From TC-15 sp034437275 (GTDB lineage Bacteria; Chloroflexota; Anaerolineae; Aggregatilineales; Aggregatilineaceae): a stretch of 23,725 nt of DNA. The position numbers and the translations under genes were made by a program. The stretch is taken from positions 1-23,725 of the forward strand of contig DAOTUD010000193.1 in the NCBI GenBank assembly GCA_034437275.1, given 5' to 3'. Shown in pieces: positions 7,396 through 15,741 of this stretch. Position 1 is the first letter of the stretch, and every line of letters begins with the position of its first letter. The notes under the pieces are model-generated. The model was not told where the DNA came from. It did no database searches and saw nothing but the letters and a program-made list of their open reading frames with translations.

Positions 7396-8024
7396 ACGCC
7401 AACCAGTTCCTGCGTTTTACGGGTTGCCGACGAGGCATCTGCTGCATAGCCATCGACACCGATCTCCTCGGCGAACGCCGCCGTAACCGGCGCGCCCCCG
7501 ACGATTACCACGACCTGATCGCGCAGCCCAGCGTCCTCAATCGCCTCGATGCTCAACTTCATATTCGGCATCGTCGTCGTCAGCAGAGCTGACATCGCCA
7601 CCACATTCGCGCCATCCTGAACCGCCGCCACAAACTGTTCCGGCGACACATCCACGCCGAGATCGACGAGCTCAAATCCGGCCCCTTCCAACATCATCCC
7701 GACCAGCGATTTACCAATATCGTGCAGATCGCCTGTCACCGTGCCGATGGCGACGGTACCTAACGACTCAACCCCTTGCTCGACCAGATGCGGCTTCAGC
7801 AAGTCCAATGTACCTTTCATTGCCCGCGCGGCGAGCAGCATTTCCGGCACGAAAAGTTCTCCCTCCTCGAAACGCTGGCCGACTTCGCGCATGGCATCGA
7901 TCAATCCCTCATGCAGCAGGGTATCAGCGGTGACGCTGTCGTCGAGTGCCCGCGCGACCTTAGCTTTGGCGTCCGGAACCTGTCCAGTAATAACAGCCTG
8001 ACGAATTCCTTCAATTAAAGACAT
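7392..8024 (-). CDS. Corrinoid (cobalamin-binding) methyl-carrier protein, MttC/MtbC type
   Basis: A 210-residue protein with the two-domain layout of methyl-carrier corrinoid proteins. A helical cap (about 1-88, with FEEGELFVPEMLLAARAM) is followed by a Rossmann-like B12-binding domain (about 89-210). The Co-ligand motif DxHxxG is intact as Asp99-His101-Gly104 in GDLHDIGKSL; the later MSALLTTTMPNM and GGAPV segments complete the cofactor pocket. In this family the protein receives a methyl group from an MttB-like enzyme and hands it to a second methyltransferase. GGAGGT lies 5 bases before the ATG. The gene follows the first MttB gene by 40 bases and overlaps the DUF1638 start by 4 bases, so all three are probably one transcript. 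Confidence 0.93.
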   Translation of the reverse strand: MSLIEGIRQAVITGQVPDAKAKVARALDDSVTADTLLHEGLIDAMREVGQRFEEGELFVPEMLLAARAMKGTLDLLKPHLVEQGVESLGTVAIGTVTGDLHDIGKSLVGMMLEGAGFELVDLGVDVSPEQFVAAVQDGANVVAMSALLTTTMPNMKLSIEAIEDAGLRDQVVVIVGGAPVTAAFAEEIGVDGYAADASSATRKTQELVGV

Positions 8025-8064
8025 AGTGCACCTCCCTAATGATAACTGCTGCAGCGCTTTAATG

Positions 8065-9516
8065 CTACTGTCGCACGGCGGCGCGTTGATTTAACACCTC
8101 AGCGATAGCGGCTTCGGCCTCCGCAGAGGGCGCCGGCGGATAGTGTCTGTCCAGGATGTCACGCGCCCGCGCGGTGGCACGCGCGACGATATCCTGACGT
8201 CCCTTTTCATCCCACTGCTGGTACCGGTTCCGGTCCACAAGATCCGGGGTCCACTGCGCGTTGCGCCAGTGCTCCAGGGTGTGATCATCAGCCAGGAACC
8301 CGGCTCCAGGCTTGACCCGCGCAATGGCATCCAGCGCCAGCGTAGTTGGGTTGATCTCAATCCCCCCCACGAAAACCCGTGCCATGCTGATAATCTCGTC
8401 GGCAATGACCAGGGCTTCCATCGCAGCCCCCGCCCCATACTCGATATAGCCCACATCGTGCACCAGTGTGGTCCGAGAAAGCAACGCCGTCATGATCGAG
8501 AAGGTGTATTCCGCCCCTGCCTGGGCATCCACCACCTTACTATCCGTTGCGCCGCCATAACCCCACACCGGCAAATTGTAGTGACGCGCCAGATCGTTAC
8601 AGGCCGCCATCCCCATGCTCCACTCCGGCGAGCCGTAGCTGACAATGGTCGTCTTCAGGTCCAGGCTGGCGGTGTTGAACCCGTAGAGGAACGGCGTGCC
8701 AGGACGGACCAGTTGCGTCAGAATCAGCCCTACCAGACATTCAGCGTTGGCCAACGCCACCGCCCCGGCCAGCGTGATCGGACCACCCGCGCCGGGGTTC
8801 GCCGAGGGGACAAATGCGGTGGGGATGCCCTTTTCGGCACAAAACAGAATTTTCTGGAGCACATCACCGGGCATCAACAGCGGGGAAATCGGCTCAGGAT
8901 ACAGCAGGAAAAACGGTTTTTCACGCAGCGCCTGCTCGCTCCCCGCGATGGCCACGCCAATCCGGTGGATATCCTCCAGGTCGCGGCGATTATTGACCGT
9001 AAACACGTTAGGCTTGACCGAACCGCGCACCATACCAATAAATTCGTGCAGATACAGGTCGTTGGGGGGCACATCAACCGGATTGCTCATCGACATCACA
9101 AAGTCGATGTTATCGAGCGCATCCGCCAGCCGCGCAAAGTCCACGACGTCCTGTGCGACGGCGCGGCGACGCTCCCCTGTCTCGACGTCACGCACAAAGG
9201 TGACATCTGAGCCTGAGCCAAAGAACACCTTGCCCAGTTCCAGCGGCATCGTCAACTCGCCCAGGCGCGTGTACATCGGAATCCGTGATGGAGCGTCGCG
9301 GATCGCATCGTTGACAAGCTTTTCCGGGATCTTGATGCGTCCATCGGATTCCCACGCGCCTGCATCCAACAACAGCGCCTTCCCTTGCGGATCGTCTAGC
9401 TCGACCCCGGTTTTTTCTAGTATCTGAAGGGTTGCAATATGAATGGCCTGAATTTGCTCATCGGAGAGGATACGCACAAACGGCTGCAAGGTCGGAACAG
9501 ACAACTGTTGAGTCAC
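8065..9516 (-). CDS. MttB-family methyltransferase, non-pyrrolysine (paralogue 1)
   Basis: A 483-residue member of the trimethylamine methyltransferase (MTTB) superfamily, full length. It starts at a GTG with GGAGGT 8 bases upstream. The N-terminal segment LSDEQIQAIHIATLQILEKTGVELDD and the core motif ATDSKVVDAQAG are typical. There is no in-frame amber codon. By my recalled alignment with archaeal MttB, the pyrrolysine position falls at Ala323, just before TDSK. Such non-Pyl relatives include glycine betaine (MtgB), carnitine (MtcB) and proline betaine (MtpB) methyltransferases, which demethylate quaternary amines and methylate a corrinoid protein. Which substrate applies here cannot be told from sequence. 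It is followed directly by the corrinoid protein gene. Confidence 0.9.
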   Translation of the reverse strand: MTQQLSVPTLQPFVRILSDEQIQAIHIATLQILEKTGVELDDPQGKALLLDAGAWESDGRIKIPEKLVNDAIRDAPSRIPMYTRLGELTMPLELGKVFFGSGSDVTFVRDVETGERRRAVAQDVVDFARLADALDNIDFVMSMSNPVDVPPNDLYLHEFIGMVRGSVKPNVFTVNNRRDLEDIHRIGVAIAGSEQALREKPFFLLYPEPISPLLMPGDVLQKILFCAEKGIPTAFVPSANPGAGGPITLAGAVALANAECLVGLILTQLVRPGTPFLYGFNTASLDLKTTIVSYGSPEWSMGMAACNDLARHYNLPVWGYGGATDSKVVDAQAGAEYTFSIMTALLSRTTLVHDVGYIEYGAGAAMEALVIADEIISMARVFVGGIEINPTTLALDAIARVKPGAGFLADDHTLEHWRNAQWTPDLVDRNRYQQWDEKGRQDIVARATARARDILDRHYPPAPSAEAEAAIAEVLNQRAAVRQ

Positions 9517-9630
9517 AAGGCTTTACCTCCAATAAAAATGGGACGCGGACAAGCGCGATCAAATATGGAACAAACATGAGTCTTGGCACAGACAAAGACA
9601 GAGCCACCCGAGCGATCGATTCGGCACTCA

Positions 9631-11232
9631 TCAGTATCGATTGCCTTCATGCTCAGAGCGATCTGGCTCATCGCTTTCTACGATGCACGCATCGGGTAAC
9701 TGCACCGGATATCCCAGCGAGATCAGGCTGCCGGACAACTCCGGCGGCAGTAAGATCTCGAAACGCTCCCGGATGGCCTGGTCAACATCGACGGGCAGCC
9801 GCTCGGGGTGGTGATTTGCCAGGATCGCACAAACACGTTGGCGCGCCCGTTCCCGCATATCGAGCGCGCCTTTGGCCTCCCAATTGGGGCGGCAGGTGCG
9901 ATCCGTGGTGTGAGGATAGAAGCATTCGCTGCGCATCAAATCGAGGGTTTGCCAGCTTTCCAGGTAAAACTGGCTCTCGCTGCACACCTCATCGATCACG
10001 TCCACCGACAGCGTGTGTTCATTCACCTCAATGCCGCGCACCAGCCGCATCACGCTGCCGTTGATGTCATCGTCGATCACGTATTGTTCGCTGGCCACAC
10101 ACATTAAGGATTCCAGCAGCCCGGCGGTGTGATGGATGAAGTTCCCCCCGGACAGCGCGGCGACAGCGCTGGTCATGGCCTTTTCATACCCGGCCTGCAC
10201 ATCCGGCACTTTGCTGTCCGCAATGCCGGCAGAGTTGTAGAGCGGAATGTCATAAAAATGTGCCAACTGTGCAGCAGCGGCGTTCATCAGGGCAAACTCC
10301 GGCGTGCCAACAGCGATCCCGCCCTGGCGATGGTCGGCAATCGTGGGCACATACCCGATCAGCAGGCGCGCCCCTGGTCGCACCAGATTCGCCAGCACCA
10401 CCCCGCTCAGCACCTCGGCGTTGATCTGCACGAGCGTGCCGGCCAGCGCCATCGGCGAGGTCATGCCGGCCATCGGAGCAGACGAGATCGCGACCGGCAG
10501 ATCATGCCGAACCAGCTCCAGCATCAGTGAAGTGGGCAGCGGATCGTAGCGCAGCGGGCTGTTGATGCAACAGGTCACGAATGAGATGAACGGACGGGCC
10601 GCCAAGGCCGCCGGACTACCGGCCACCATCGCAGCCAACGCCATCACATCATGCGCAGACATGATCGAATTCAGATTAGTTTGAATATGCTTGGTCGTAT
10701 TGCTGAGCGCGGCATACACCTGGTTGACATCGTGCGCCCCATCCGGAACGTCGCGGGCTATGACGGGAATCTGGTAAAAGTGGATGTTGTCCAGGCAATC
10801 GACCAGACGCGCGAACTCTGCGACATCGGCGAGGCGGCTCTCGCGGACAGTGCCGTCCAGGTCCAGCACCGTGATCGCCGCGCCGCCCGTACCCATATAC
10901 ACGCGGTCGCCGCCCATATCCATGTCGCGCGCTTCGTCACGCCCCGCCAGGACAAAGCGGTGACGGGCCTGTGCCAGCGCATCCTCGACCATGCCGCGCG
11001 GCAGAAACACACGGCTGCGGTCTGGATCAATGTTGGCTCCTGCGTTTTGGAAAATAGCGAGCGCCTCAGAAACGGGGACTTCGACTCCTGTGCGCTCCAG
11101 CACAGTCAACGAGGCGTCATGAATTTGCGTGATGTCGGCATCCGAAAGGGGGGCATAAGCGTGGGTCGCCATTCCACCCGGCGAAACGTTAGGCCATTTG
11201 CGCAACGGCTTGTGTGTCGATGAGAACGGCAT
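9631..11232 (-). CDS. MttB-family methyltransferase, non-pyrrolysine (paralogue 2)
   Basis: A 533-residue second MTTB-superfamily protein, clearly divergent from paralogue 1 but with the same layout: LSDADITQIHDASLTVLERT near the start, VRPGARLLIGYVP in the middle and IADSKVPDVQAGYEKAM at about 337-353. The recalled pyrrolysine position is occupied by Ile337, and no in-frame amber codon is present. The start at 11232 is supported by GGGAGGTGG ending about 6 bases upstream; an internal ATG 20 codons later has no such site. It has a roughly 30-residue C-terminal extension rich in acidic residues. Its own corrinoid partner is not separately encoded, so it probably shares the one at 7392-8024. 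It lies 114 bases upstream of paralogue 1 on the same strand, most likely as the first methyltransferase gene of the transcript. Confidence 0.9.
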   Translation of the reverse strand: MPFSSTHKPLRKWPNVSPGGMATHAYAPLSDADITQIHDASLTVLERTGVEVPVSEALAIFQNAGANIDPDRSRVFLPRGMVEDALAQARHRFVLAGRDEARDMDMGGDRVYMGTGGAAITVLDLDGTVRESRLADVAEFARLVDCLDNIHFYQIPVIARDVPDGAHDVNQVYAALSNTTKHIQTNLNSIMSAHDVMALAAMVAGSPAALAARPFISFVTCCINSPLRYDPLPTSLMLELVRHDLPVAISSAPMAGMTSPMALAGTLVQINAEVLSGVVLANLVRPGARLLIGYVPTIADHRQGGIAVGTPEFALMNAAAAQLAHFYDIPLYNSAGIADSKVPDVQAGYEKAMTSAVAALSGGNFIHHTAGLLESLMCVASEQYVIDDDINGSVMRLVRGIEVNEHTLSVDVIDEVCSESQFYLESWQTLDLMRSECFYPHTTDRTCRPNWEAKGALDMRERARQRVCAILANHHPERLPVDVDQAIRERFEILLPPELSGSLISLGYPVQLPDACIVESDEPDRSEHEGNRY

Positions 11233-11328
11233 TGTTTACCACCTCCCAGAGTAACAGGAGCTACTCATCGTCACTGCCTGGCAATAGGGAGCTTCAGTCG
11301 CATTCAATCAACCAAGCTCGCAACATCC

Positions 11329-11341
11329 ACTGCTAAGCAGT
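11329..11341. promoter_or_regulatory. 13-bp palindrome upstream of MttB paralogue 2
   Basis: ACTGCT-A-AGCAGT is a perfect dyad about 100 bases before the start codon at 11232, in the gap between the PucR gene and the methyltransferase gene. This is the expected place for an operator or activator site. The binding protein is unknown; the PucR protein is the nearest candidate. Confidence 0.4.
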
Positions 11342-11389
11342 ATCTTGCTCTGGTCTGTTCTCCCGTAGATCAGAGTTAAACTCATTTTA

Positions 11390-11404
11390 CTAAACTGTGT
11401 TTAG
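11390..11404. promoter_or_regulatory. 15-bp palindrome CTAAAC-TGT-GTTTAG
   Basis: A perfect 6-bp dyad with a 3-base spacer in the same gap. A related half-palindrome GTTAAAC lies about 10 bases to its left, so this AT-rich part could hold the promoter and an operator for the methyltransferase transcript. Function is inferred from position only. Confidence 0.4.
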
Positions 11405-11443
11405 GGGATTAAATAGTCACGGAACCAATCTTTGGAGCCTTTG

Positions 11444-11462
11444 TTTGTGCACGGTGCACAAA
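11444..11462. promoter_or_regulatory. 19-bp palindrome TTTGTGCA-CGG-TGCACAAA
   Basis: A perfect 8-bp dyad with a 3-base spacer, 19 bases past the PucR stop codon. No T run follows on the - strand, so it is not a normal terminator. Length and symmetry fit a dimeric regulator site upstream of the methyltransferase transcript. Confidence 0.5.
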
Positions 11463-11480
11463 TCCGACATCAGCCTTCCA

Positions 11481-13121
11481 TCAGGAAGAAAGATGCTTTG
11501 CATTTTGCAGGCGGTACATCTTGAGGGCAACGTGCACATTCATCCGGCACATGGGGTCGGACAGGTTGAGATCGAGCAATCGCTGAATACGTTCGAGGCG
11601 ATAGCTTAATGTATTGCGGTGCACATGCAGCATGGCGGCCACGGTCGATATGCTGCCTTCGTCAAGATACGTCTCTAACGTCAACAACAGATCGTGATTG
11701 TAGCGCGCATCGAAATCCGCCAGCGTATGAATCGCGTCCAGGTACGCATTATCGTGCAGCACTTTCGGACTCAAATGGTGTAGCCAATGCAACACCCCTA
11801 ACGTGTCGAAGCTCTGTACGCCCTCGCCCTGCCCCAGGGCAGTCGCGATTTCCAGCGCTTCGATGGCCTGATTGTAACTGCGCCGCAGCCCGGTTAAATT
11901 GTTGACGGCGCATCCCGTTCCAATCAACAGCGTTTTTCCGGCAGTGCGCGCCTCGTCTACTAACTGCTGGGCAATGCTCTCGCCCTGTGGCAAGCGGTGG
12001 CTCTGCAGGATCAGCGTCACATGCGAACCGTGCAACACAGCCAGAGCATGCAGGGGTTGGACCCACTGCTCAACACGCGGTAACAACGAGAGTTCGGCCT
12101 CGGAGGCTGCACCAGTTTCTTTTACGACCAACACCTGATACGACAGGTCAAGCTTGAAATCAAGCTGCTGTGCACGCTCGACCAGCTCGGCATCTCGCGC
12201 ATCAGACGCATTGAACAGCCGGTCCAGGAAATCACCGCGCAGTGTCATCTCAGCCTGGTGTACTGCGCGCTCTTTGAACATGATCAGCGCGGCCACCGTA
12301 GCCGCGTGTTCGAGGGTCAATTCATCCAGGTCGGTCAATTCGCGCTCGCCCGCGATGATCCACATGTACCCCATCACCTGGTGCGCCACAATAATCGTGG
12401 CCACAATCCGGTCCATTGTCATCTCCAGTTCGGGCATCGCCGGGACGTATACCGGGCGCGACATGCCGTGCAACTGCTGGTAGATTCCGCGCTCAACCAG
12501 TTGATCGACAAGATCGGGCGGCGCACGCCCCTCGGTCAGGCTCCGCAGCCGCGCGCCATCTGCCGAACCGACCTGCGCGGTTGCGAGCACTTCGAAGGCG
12601 GTGTTTTCAATCACTACTGACCGCCCCAAAATATTCGATAACACGTTCGCCAGGTCCTCCAGCGTGCCCCCCTCCAGCACCAGGGTGGTGAGCGTGCGAT
12701 GAATTTGATCAACTCGTTCGCGCGTGGAGTACTGCTCGCTGACAATGCGGGAAAACACAACCTCGATCACGTCAACAAAGGAGATGTCTGGCGGCAGTTC
12801 GATGATCGGAAAATCCAACCGGTTGCTCGCCTCACAGATGGGCTGAGGCGCGCTGTTGAGATAATGCTCAATTGAAAGGACCATGCCGGCCAGGTTTTTA
12901 GCCGCAAGCCTGGGGATCAGCGCCTTTTGCGCCGCGACGTTATCAAGCAAGCCAAACCCCGTCGTCAGCAGCAATTCCCCGCCTTTGGCCCAATCAAATT
13001 TGGCGCCAGGGAAACTCACCACATGAACCCTGCGAATGACGTTATCTTGCCCATTAACGCCCGCGACCAGGGTTGCCCGTTCCAGGATGGGTAATTCCAG
13101 AGCATCGCGTATCGTGAACAT
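11481..13121 (-). CDS. PucR-family transcriptional regulator
   Basis: A 546-residue regulator. The N-terminal PucR domain (about 1-120) begins MFTIRDALELPILERATLVAG and includes ELLLTTGFGLL. A middle region (about 140-400) resembles the CdaR GGDEF-like and sensor parts, and the C-terminal helix-turn-helix (about 485-540) contains VAAMLHVHRNTLSYRLERIQ. The start at 13121 is chosen because GGAAGG lies 5 bases upstream and family proteins begin this way; a TTG seven codons earlier is less likely. PucR regulators often control purine, amine or amino-acid breakdown by sensing a pathway molecule. It sits directly upstream of the methyltransferase genes on the same strand, separated by a gap with several palindromes, and is their likely regulator. 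Confidence 0.92.
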   Translation of the reverse strand: MFTIRDALELPILERATLVAGVNGQDNVIRRVHVVSFPGAKFDWAKGGELLLTTGFGLLDNVAAQKALIPRLAAKNLAGMVLSIEHYLNSAPQPICEASNRLDFPIIELPPDISFVDVIEVVFSRIVSEQYSTRERVDQIHRTLTTLVLEGGTLEDLANVLSNILGRSVVIENTAFEVLATAQVGSADGARLRSLTEGRAPPDLVDQLVERGIYQQLHGMSRPVYVPAMPELEMTMDRIVATIIVAHQVMGYMWIIAGERELTDLDELTLEHAATVAALIMFKERAVHQAEMTLRGDFLDRLFNASDARDAELVERAQQLDFKLDLSYQVLVVKETGAASEAELSLLPRVEQWVQPLHALAVLHGSHVTLILQSHRLPQGESIAQQLVDEARTAGKTLLIGTGCAVNNLTGLRRSYNQAIEALEIATALGQGEGVQSFDTLGVLHWLHHLSPKVLHDNAYLDAIHTLADFDARYNHDLLLTLETYLDEGSISTVAAMLHVHRNTLSYRLERIQRLLDLNLSDPMCRMNVHVALKMYRLQNAKHLSS

Positions 13122-13289
13122 GATGACCTTCCGGGACAACACCCGTTAACCACTCACATCCCCCTTTACTCTACATGGTATACGGGGCGTGGCGTTGGGG
13201 CAAGTAGCAGGTGGACTCAACGCGAGCCGCCCGAGGCATCCCGCGTGCAGCAACCTCCTGGTCAGTCAGCCGCAGTGGAACCGGAAGCG

Positions 13290-15527
13290 TCATCTGGCAA
13301 GATGGCCCCCACGCCCCTGCTCCGGCGTGACCGTGACCCGCTGTGTTTCCCCCCGGAAGTAGAAGGAAAAGGTCACAGACTCCCACCAGGGAGGTAAATG
13401 CGCATCGGTCGCCCAACCTCCATCTTGGGTGATGTGCAGCCCGGCAAAGCCAAAAACAATCGCCTGCCGTAAAGCACCGTTGGCAGCGGCATGAATCCCG
13501 TCGCGGACATTGCCCTTGTTGTTTTCGAGGTCCAGGCCGGCAGAACGCATGAAAAAAGCATAGGCTTCGTCGGTCAGCCCCAGTCGTGCCGCCTCCCAGG
13601 CGTGAATAGACGCGCTCAGCGACGAATCATGGGCAGTGCGCGGCATGTAAACCCGCCAGTTACGCAGTCGTTCTTCTCGCGAACCAATCCGGTCGCCCAG
13701 CAGCGCCATCATCATCACAACATCCGCCTGCTTGAGCACCTGGGTGTGCTGGGTTCGTGCATGTCCCAGGATGACGTCCATGTTCTTAACGCGCGGCTCG
13801 TACGCCGACACATCGATGGCATCCATCTCAAAGAAACCGTCAAACTGCTCGTAGACGTTCAACTCAGCATGACGCGGCACATACATTTTGGCGGCGATAT
13901 CGCGCCAATGCGCTACACGCGCCGCGCTCAGGTCGAGCTGCTGAGTTAAGGCTGCGGCCTTCTCCGGGGCTACCCCACGCAGCCACTCCAACACCTTAAG
14001 CGCATGTTCCAGGTGCCAGATGACCAGCACATTGGTATAGACTGAATTATCTACGTTCTCATGAAATTCGTCTGGCCCGATTTGCTGGCTGATTTCGTAG
14101 CGCCCCTGGCTTTCATTCCACTCGGCACGGCTGCCCCAAAAGACGGCGGTGTCAAGCATCAGTTCTGCGCCATAGTCCCGCATGAACGCCTCATCCCCCG
14201 TCCACTCCCAGTACTGCCAGACCGCGAACGCGATATCCGACGAAATATGCTGCTCGTGATCGCCGGTCCAAATGCGAATCCGTTTGCCGTGGCGGTCGGG
14301 AGGAGTCCAGCGCGGCGTCGTTTCTTCGCCGGTATCCGTGCTTTCCCAGGGGAACATCGCGCCCTCAAAACCAGCTTCCCTTGCTTTGGCACGCGCACCG
14401 GGTAAATTGTGATAGCGATACATCAGCAGATTACGCGCCACGTGCGGCTGCGACAGGGTAAACAGCGGCAGCATAAACAGCTCGGTATCCCAGAAAACAT
14501 GCCCCTTGTAGCCGGAGCCGCTGAGCGTTTTAGCTCCGATGCTCACCCGGTCATCGCGGCGCGGTGCAGCAATCACCACATGATACGCAGCGAAGCGTAT
14601 GGCATGTTGCGCATATTCATCGCCCGCGATCACGATGTCCACATCATCCCAGATCGCTGCCCAGACGCGCTCATGTGCGGCCTTTAGTGCATCATATCCC
14701 TGGGTCATCGCAGCGGCGAGCTTGCCATCCACAAACCCCGTGAGATCGGTCGTATCGCGGCTGGTGCCAATTGCCACCACCCGCGTGAAGGTCACACTCT
14801 CCCCAGTATTGAGCGCCGTGCCGAACATATGCCCCGGGCTATCCCCATCGTTAACCGGGCGCACGTCGACACCGTCAGCCGTGACGTGTTGCGCCAGCCG
14901 GACCTGGTAACCGCTCTGTGTCGTGCGCGCCTGCCACCATGCCCTATCCGCCGCTGCACCTGCCGCCACGTCGGCCCAGTGCGAAACTGCCTTCACCCCT
15001 TCCTCAGGCGTATAAACCAGGTTCCAGGCACGTGTATCATCCAAAAACGCGCGCCATGAAAGCTGTTTCACCGCGTCCAGCGCCGTTATCGTCACCCGCT
15101 GCGCCAGCACATGCTGATCGGCCATGCTGGCGAAGCGCTCAAACGCAAACCGCAGCACATGATCTGCGGGACTTTGCCACAACACATCGCGGCTAAGGAC
15201 GCCATTTTTCATATTGAGCATGTGCCGGAAGCCCAAGACCGTCCCTTCGTCCATCCGAAAACGATGCCCATCCACCACAATCGACACGGCAAACCAGGCC
15301 GGGATGTTGGCGAGGTCTGGCACGATATCATCCGCGTGTAAATTATAGATGCCATGCACCAGCGTGGAGGGCAGTTCGTCCGGGTACCCTTCGGCAAAAG
15401 TTGCCCGCGTGCCCAAATACCCGTTGCCAATGGTCAGGATCGTTTCGGTATGGTGTTGTCGCTCTTCCAAAAAAGTGTTTTCAACAAGATGCCAGGTCCG
15501 AGCTTCTGGTGTAAATAGTATCATCAT
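13290..15527 (-). CDS. GH65 glycoside phosphorylase (kojibiose/maltose/trehalose phosphorylase type)
   Basis: A 745-residue protein with the full glycoside hydrolase 65 layout: an N-terminal beta-sandwich (about 1-260), an (alpha/alpha)6 barrel (about 320-680) and a C-terminal beta part. Key motifs are NGYLGTRATFAEGYP (substrate and start of the sandwich), GAKTLSGSGYKGHVFWDTE (phosphate and sugar site) and IGPDEFHENVDNSVYTN, in which Glu487 is the expected general acid. It would cleave an alpha-glucosidic disaccharide with phosphate, giving beta-glucose-1-phosphate and glucose, in the cytoplasm. The exact disaccharide is not readable. The start is at the ATG with GGAG 5 bases upstream rather than 12 codons earlier. 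No beta-phosphoglucomutase or sugar transporter is adjacent, which is unusual for GH65 loci. It follows the XRE-cupin regulator gene. Confidence 0.92.
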   Translation of the reverse strand: MMILFTPEARTWHLVENTFLEERQHHTETILTIGNGYLGTRATFAEGYPDELPSTLVHGIYNLHADDIVPDLANIPAWFAVSIVVDGHRFRMDEGTVLGFRHMLNMKNGVLSRDVLWQSPADHVLRFAFERFASMADQHVLAQRVTITALDAVKQLSWRAFLDDTRAWNLVYTPEEGVKAVSHWADVAAGAAADRAWWQARTTQSGYQVRLAQHVTADGVDVRPVNDGDSPGHMFGTALNTGESVTFTRVVAIGTSRDTTDLTGFVDGKLAAAMTQGYDALKAAHERVWAAIWDDVDIVIAGDEYAQHAIRFAAYHVVIAAPRRDDRVSIGAKTLSGSGYKGHVFWDTELFMLPLFTLSQPHVARNLLMYRYHNLPGARAKAREAGFEGAMFPWESTDTGEETTPRWTPPDRHGKRIRIWTGDHEQHISSDIAFAVWQYWEWTGDEAFMRDYGAELMLDTAVFWGSRAEWNESQGRYEISQQIGPDEFHENVDNSVYTNVLVIWHLEHALKVLEWLRGVAPEKAAALTQQLDLSAARVAHWRDIAAKMYVPRHAELNVYEQFDGFFEMDAIDVSAYEPRVKNMDVILGHARTQHTQVLKQADVVMMMALLGDRIGSREERLRNWRVYMPRTAHDSSLSASIHAWEAARLGLTDEAYAFFMRSAGLDLENNKGNVRDGIHAAANGALRQAIVFGFAGLHITQDGGWATDAHLPPWWESVTFSFYFRGETQRVTVTPEQGRGGHLAR

Positions 15528-15741
15528 CGATGCTCCACAGTGCGTGAACAAGCCCACATCCATTAATCAGGACAGGTGCTCTCTCGTAATCATTCGCTGC
15601 GGTTTCAGCACAATTTGCTGACCGCGCACGTCGGTAGCCTGTTTGTTGATATGGGACAACAGCGAGGAGAAAACATCAGGAACGCGCTAATGAGACTTTT
15701 TAACCACAGGACAGCTTCAAGCATAGCCATCACGGCCCTGG

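Noticed and set aside
8143..9210. Long + strand frame of 355 codons opposite the MttB gene
   Set aside because: It is a shadow of the real gene on the other strand: composition is rich in Arg, His and Gln, there is no ribosome site, and it matches no family, while the - strand frame is a clear MttB protein.
8065..11232. Pyrrolysine-containing MttB
   Set aside because: Both genes are open full length without an in-frame TAG at the expected place, so pyrrolysine is not needed.
13171..13270. Short - strand frame after GH65 (MPRAARVESTCYLPQ...)
   Set aside because: The GGAGG is too far from the ATG, the product is about 22 residues, and the bases lie in the PucR promoter gap.
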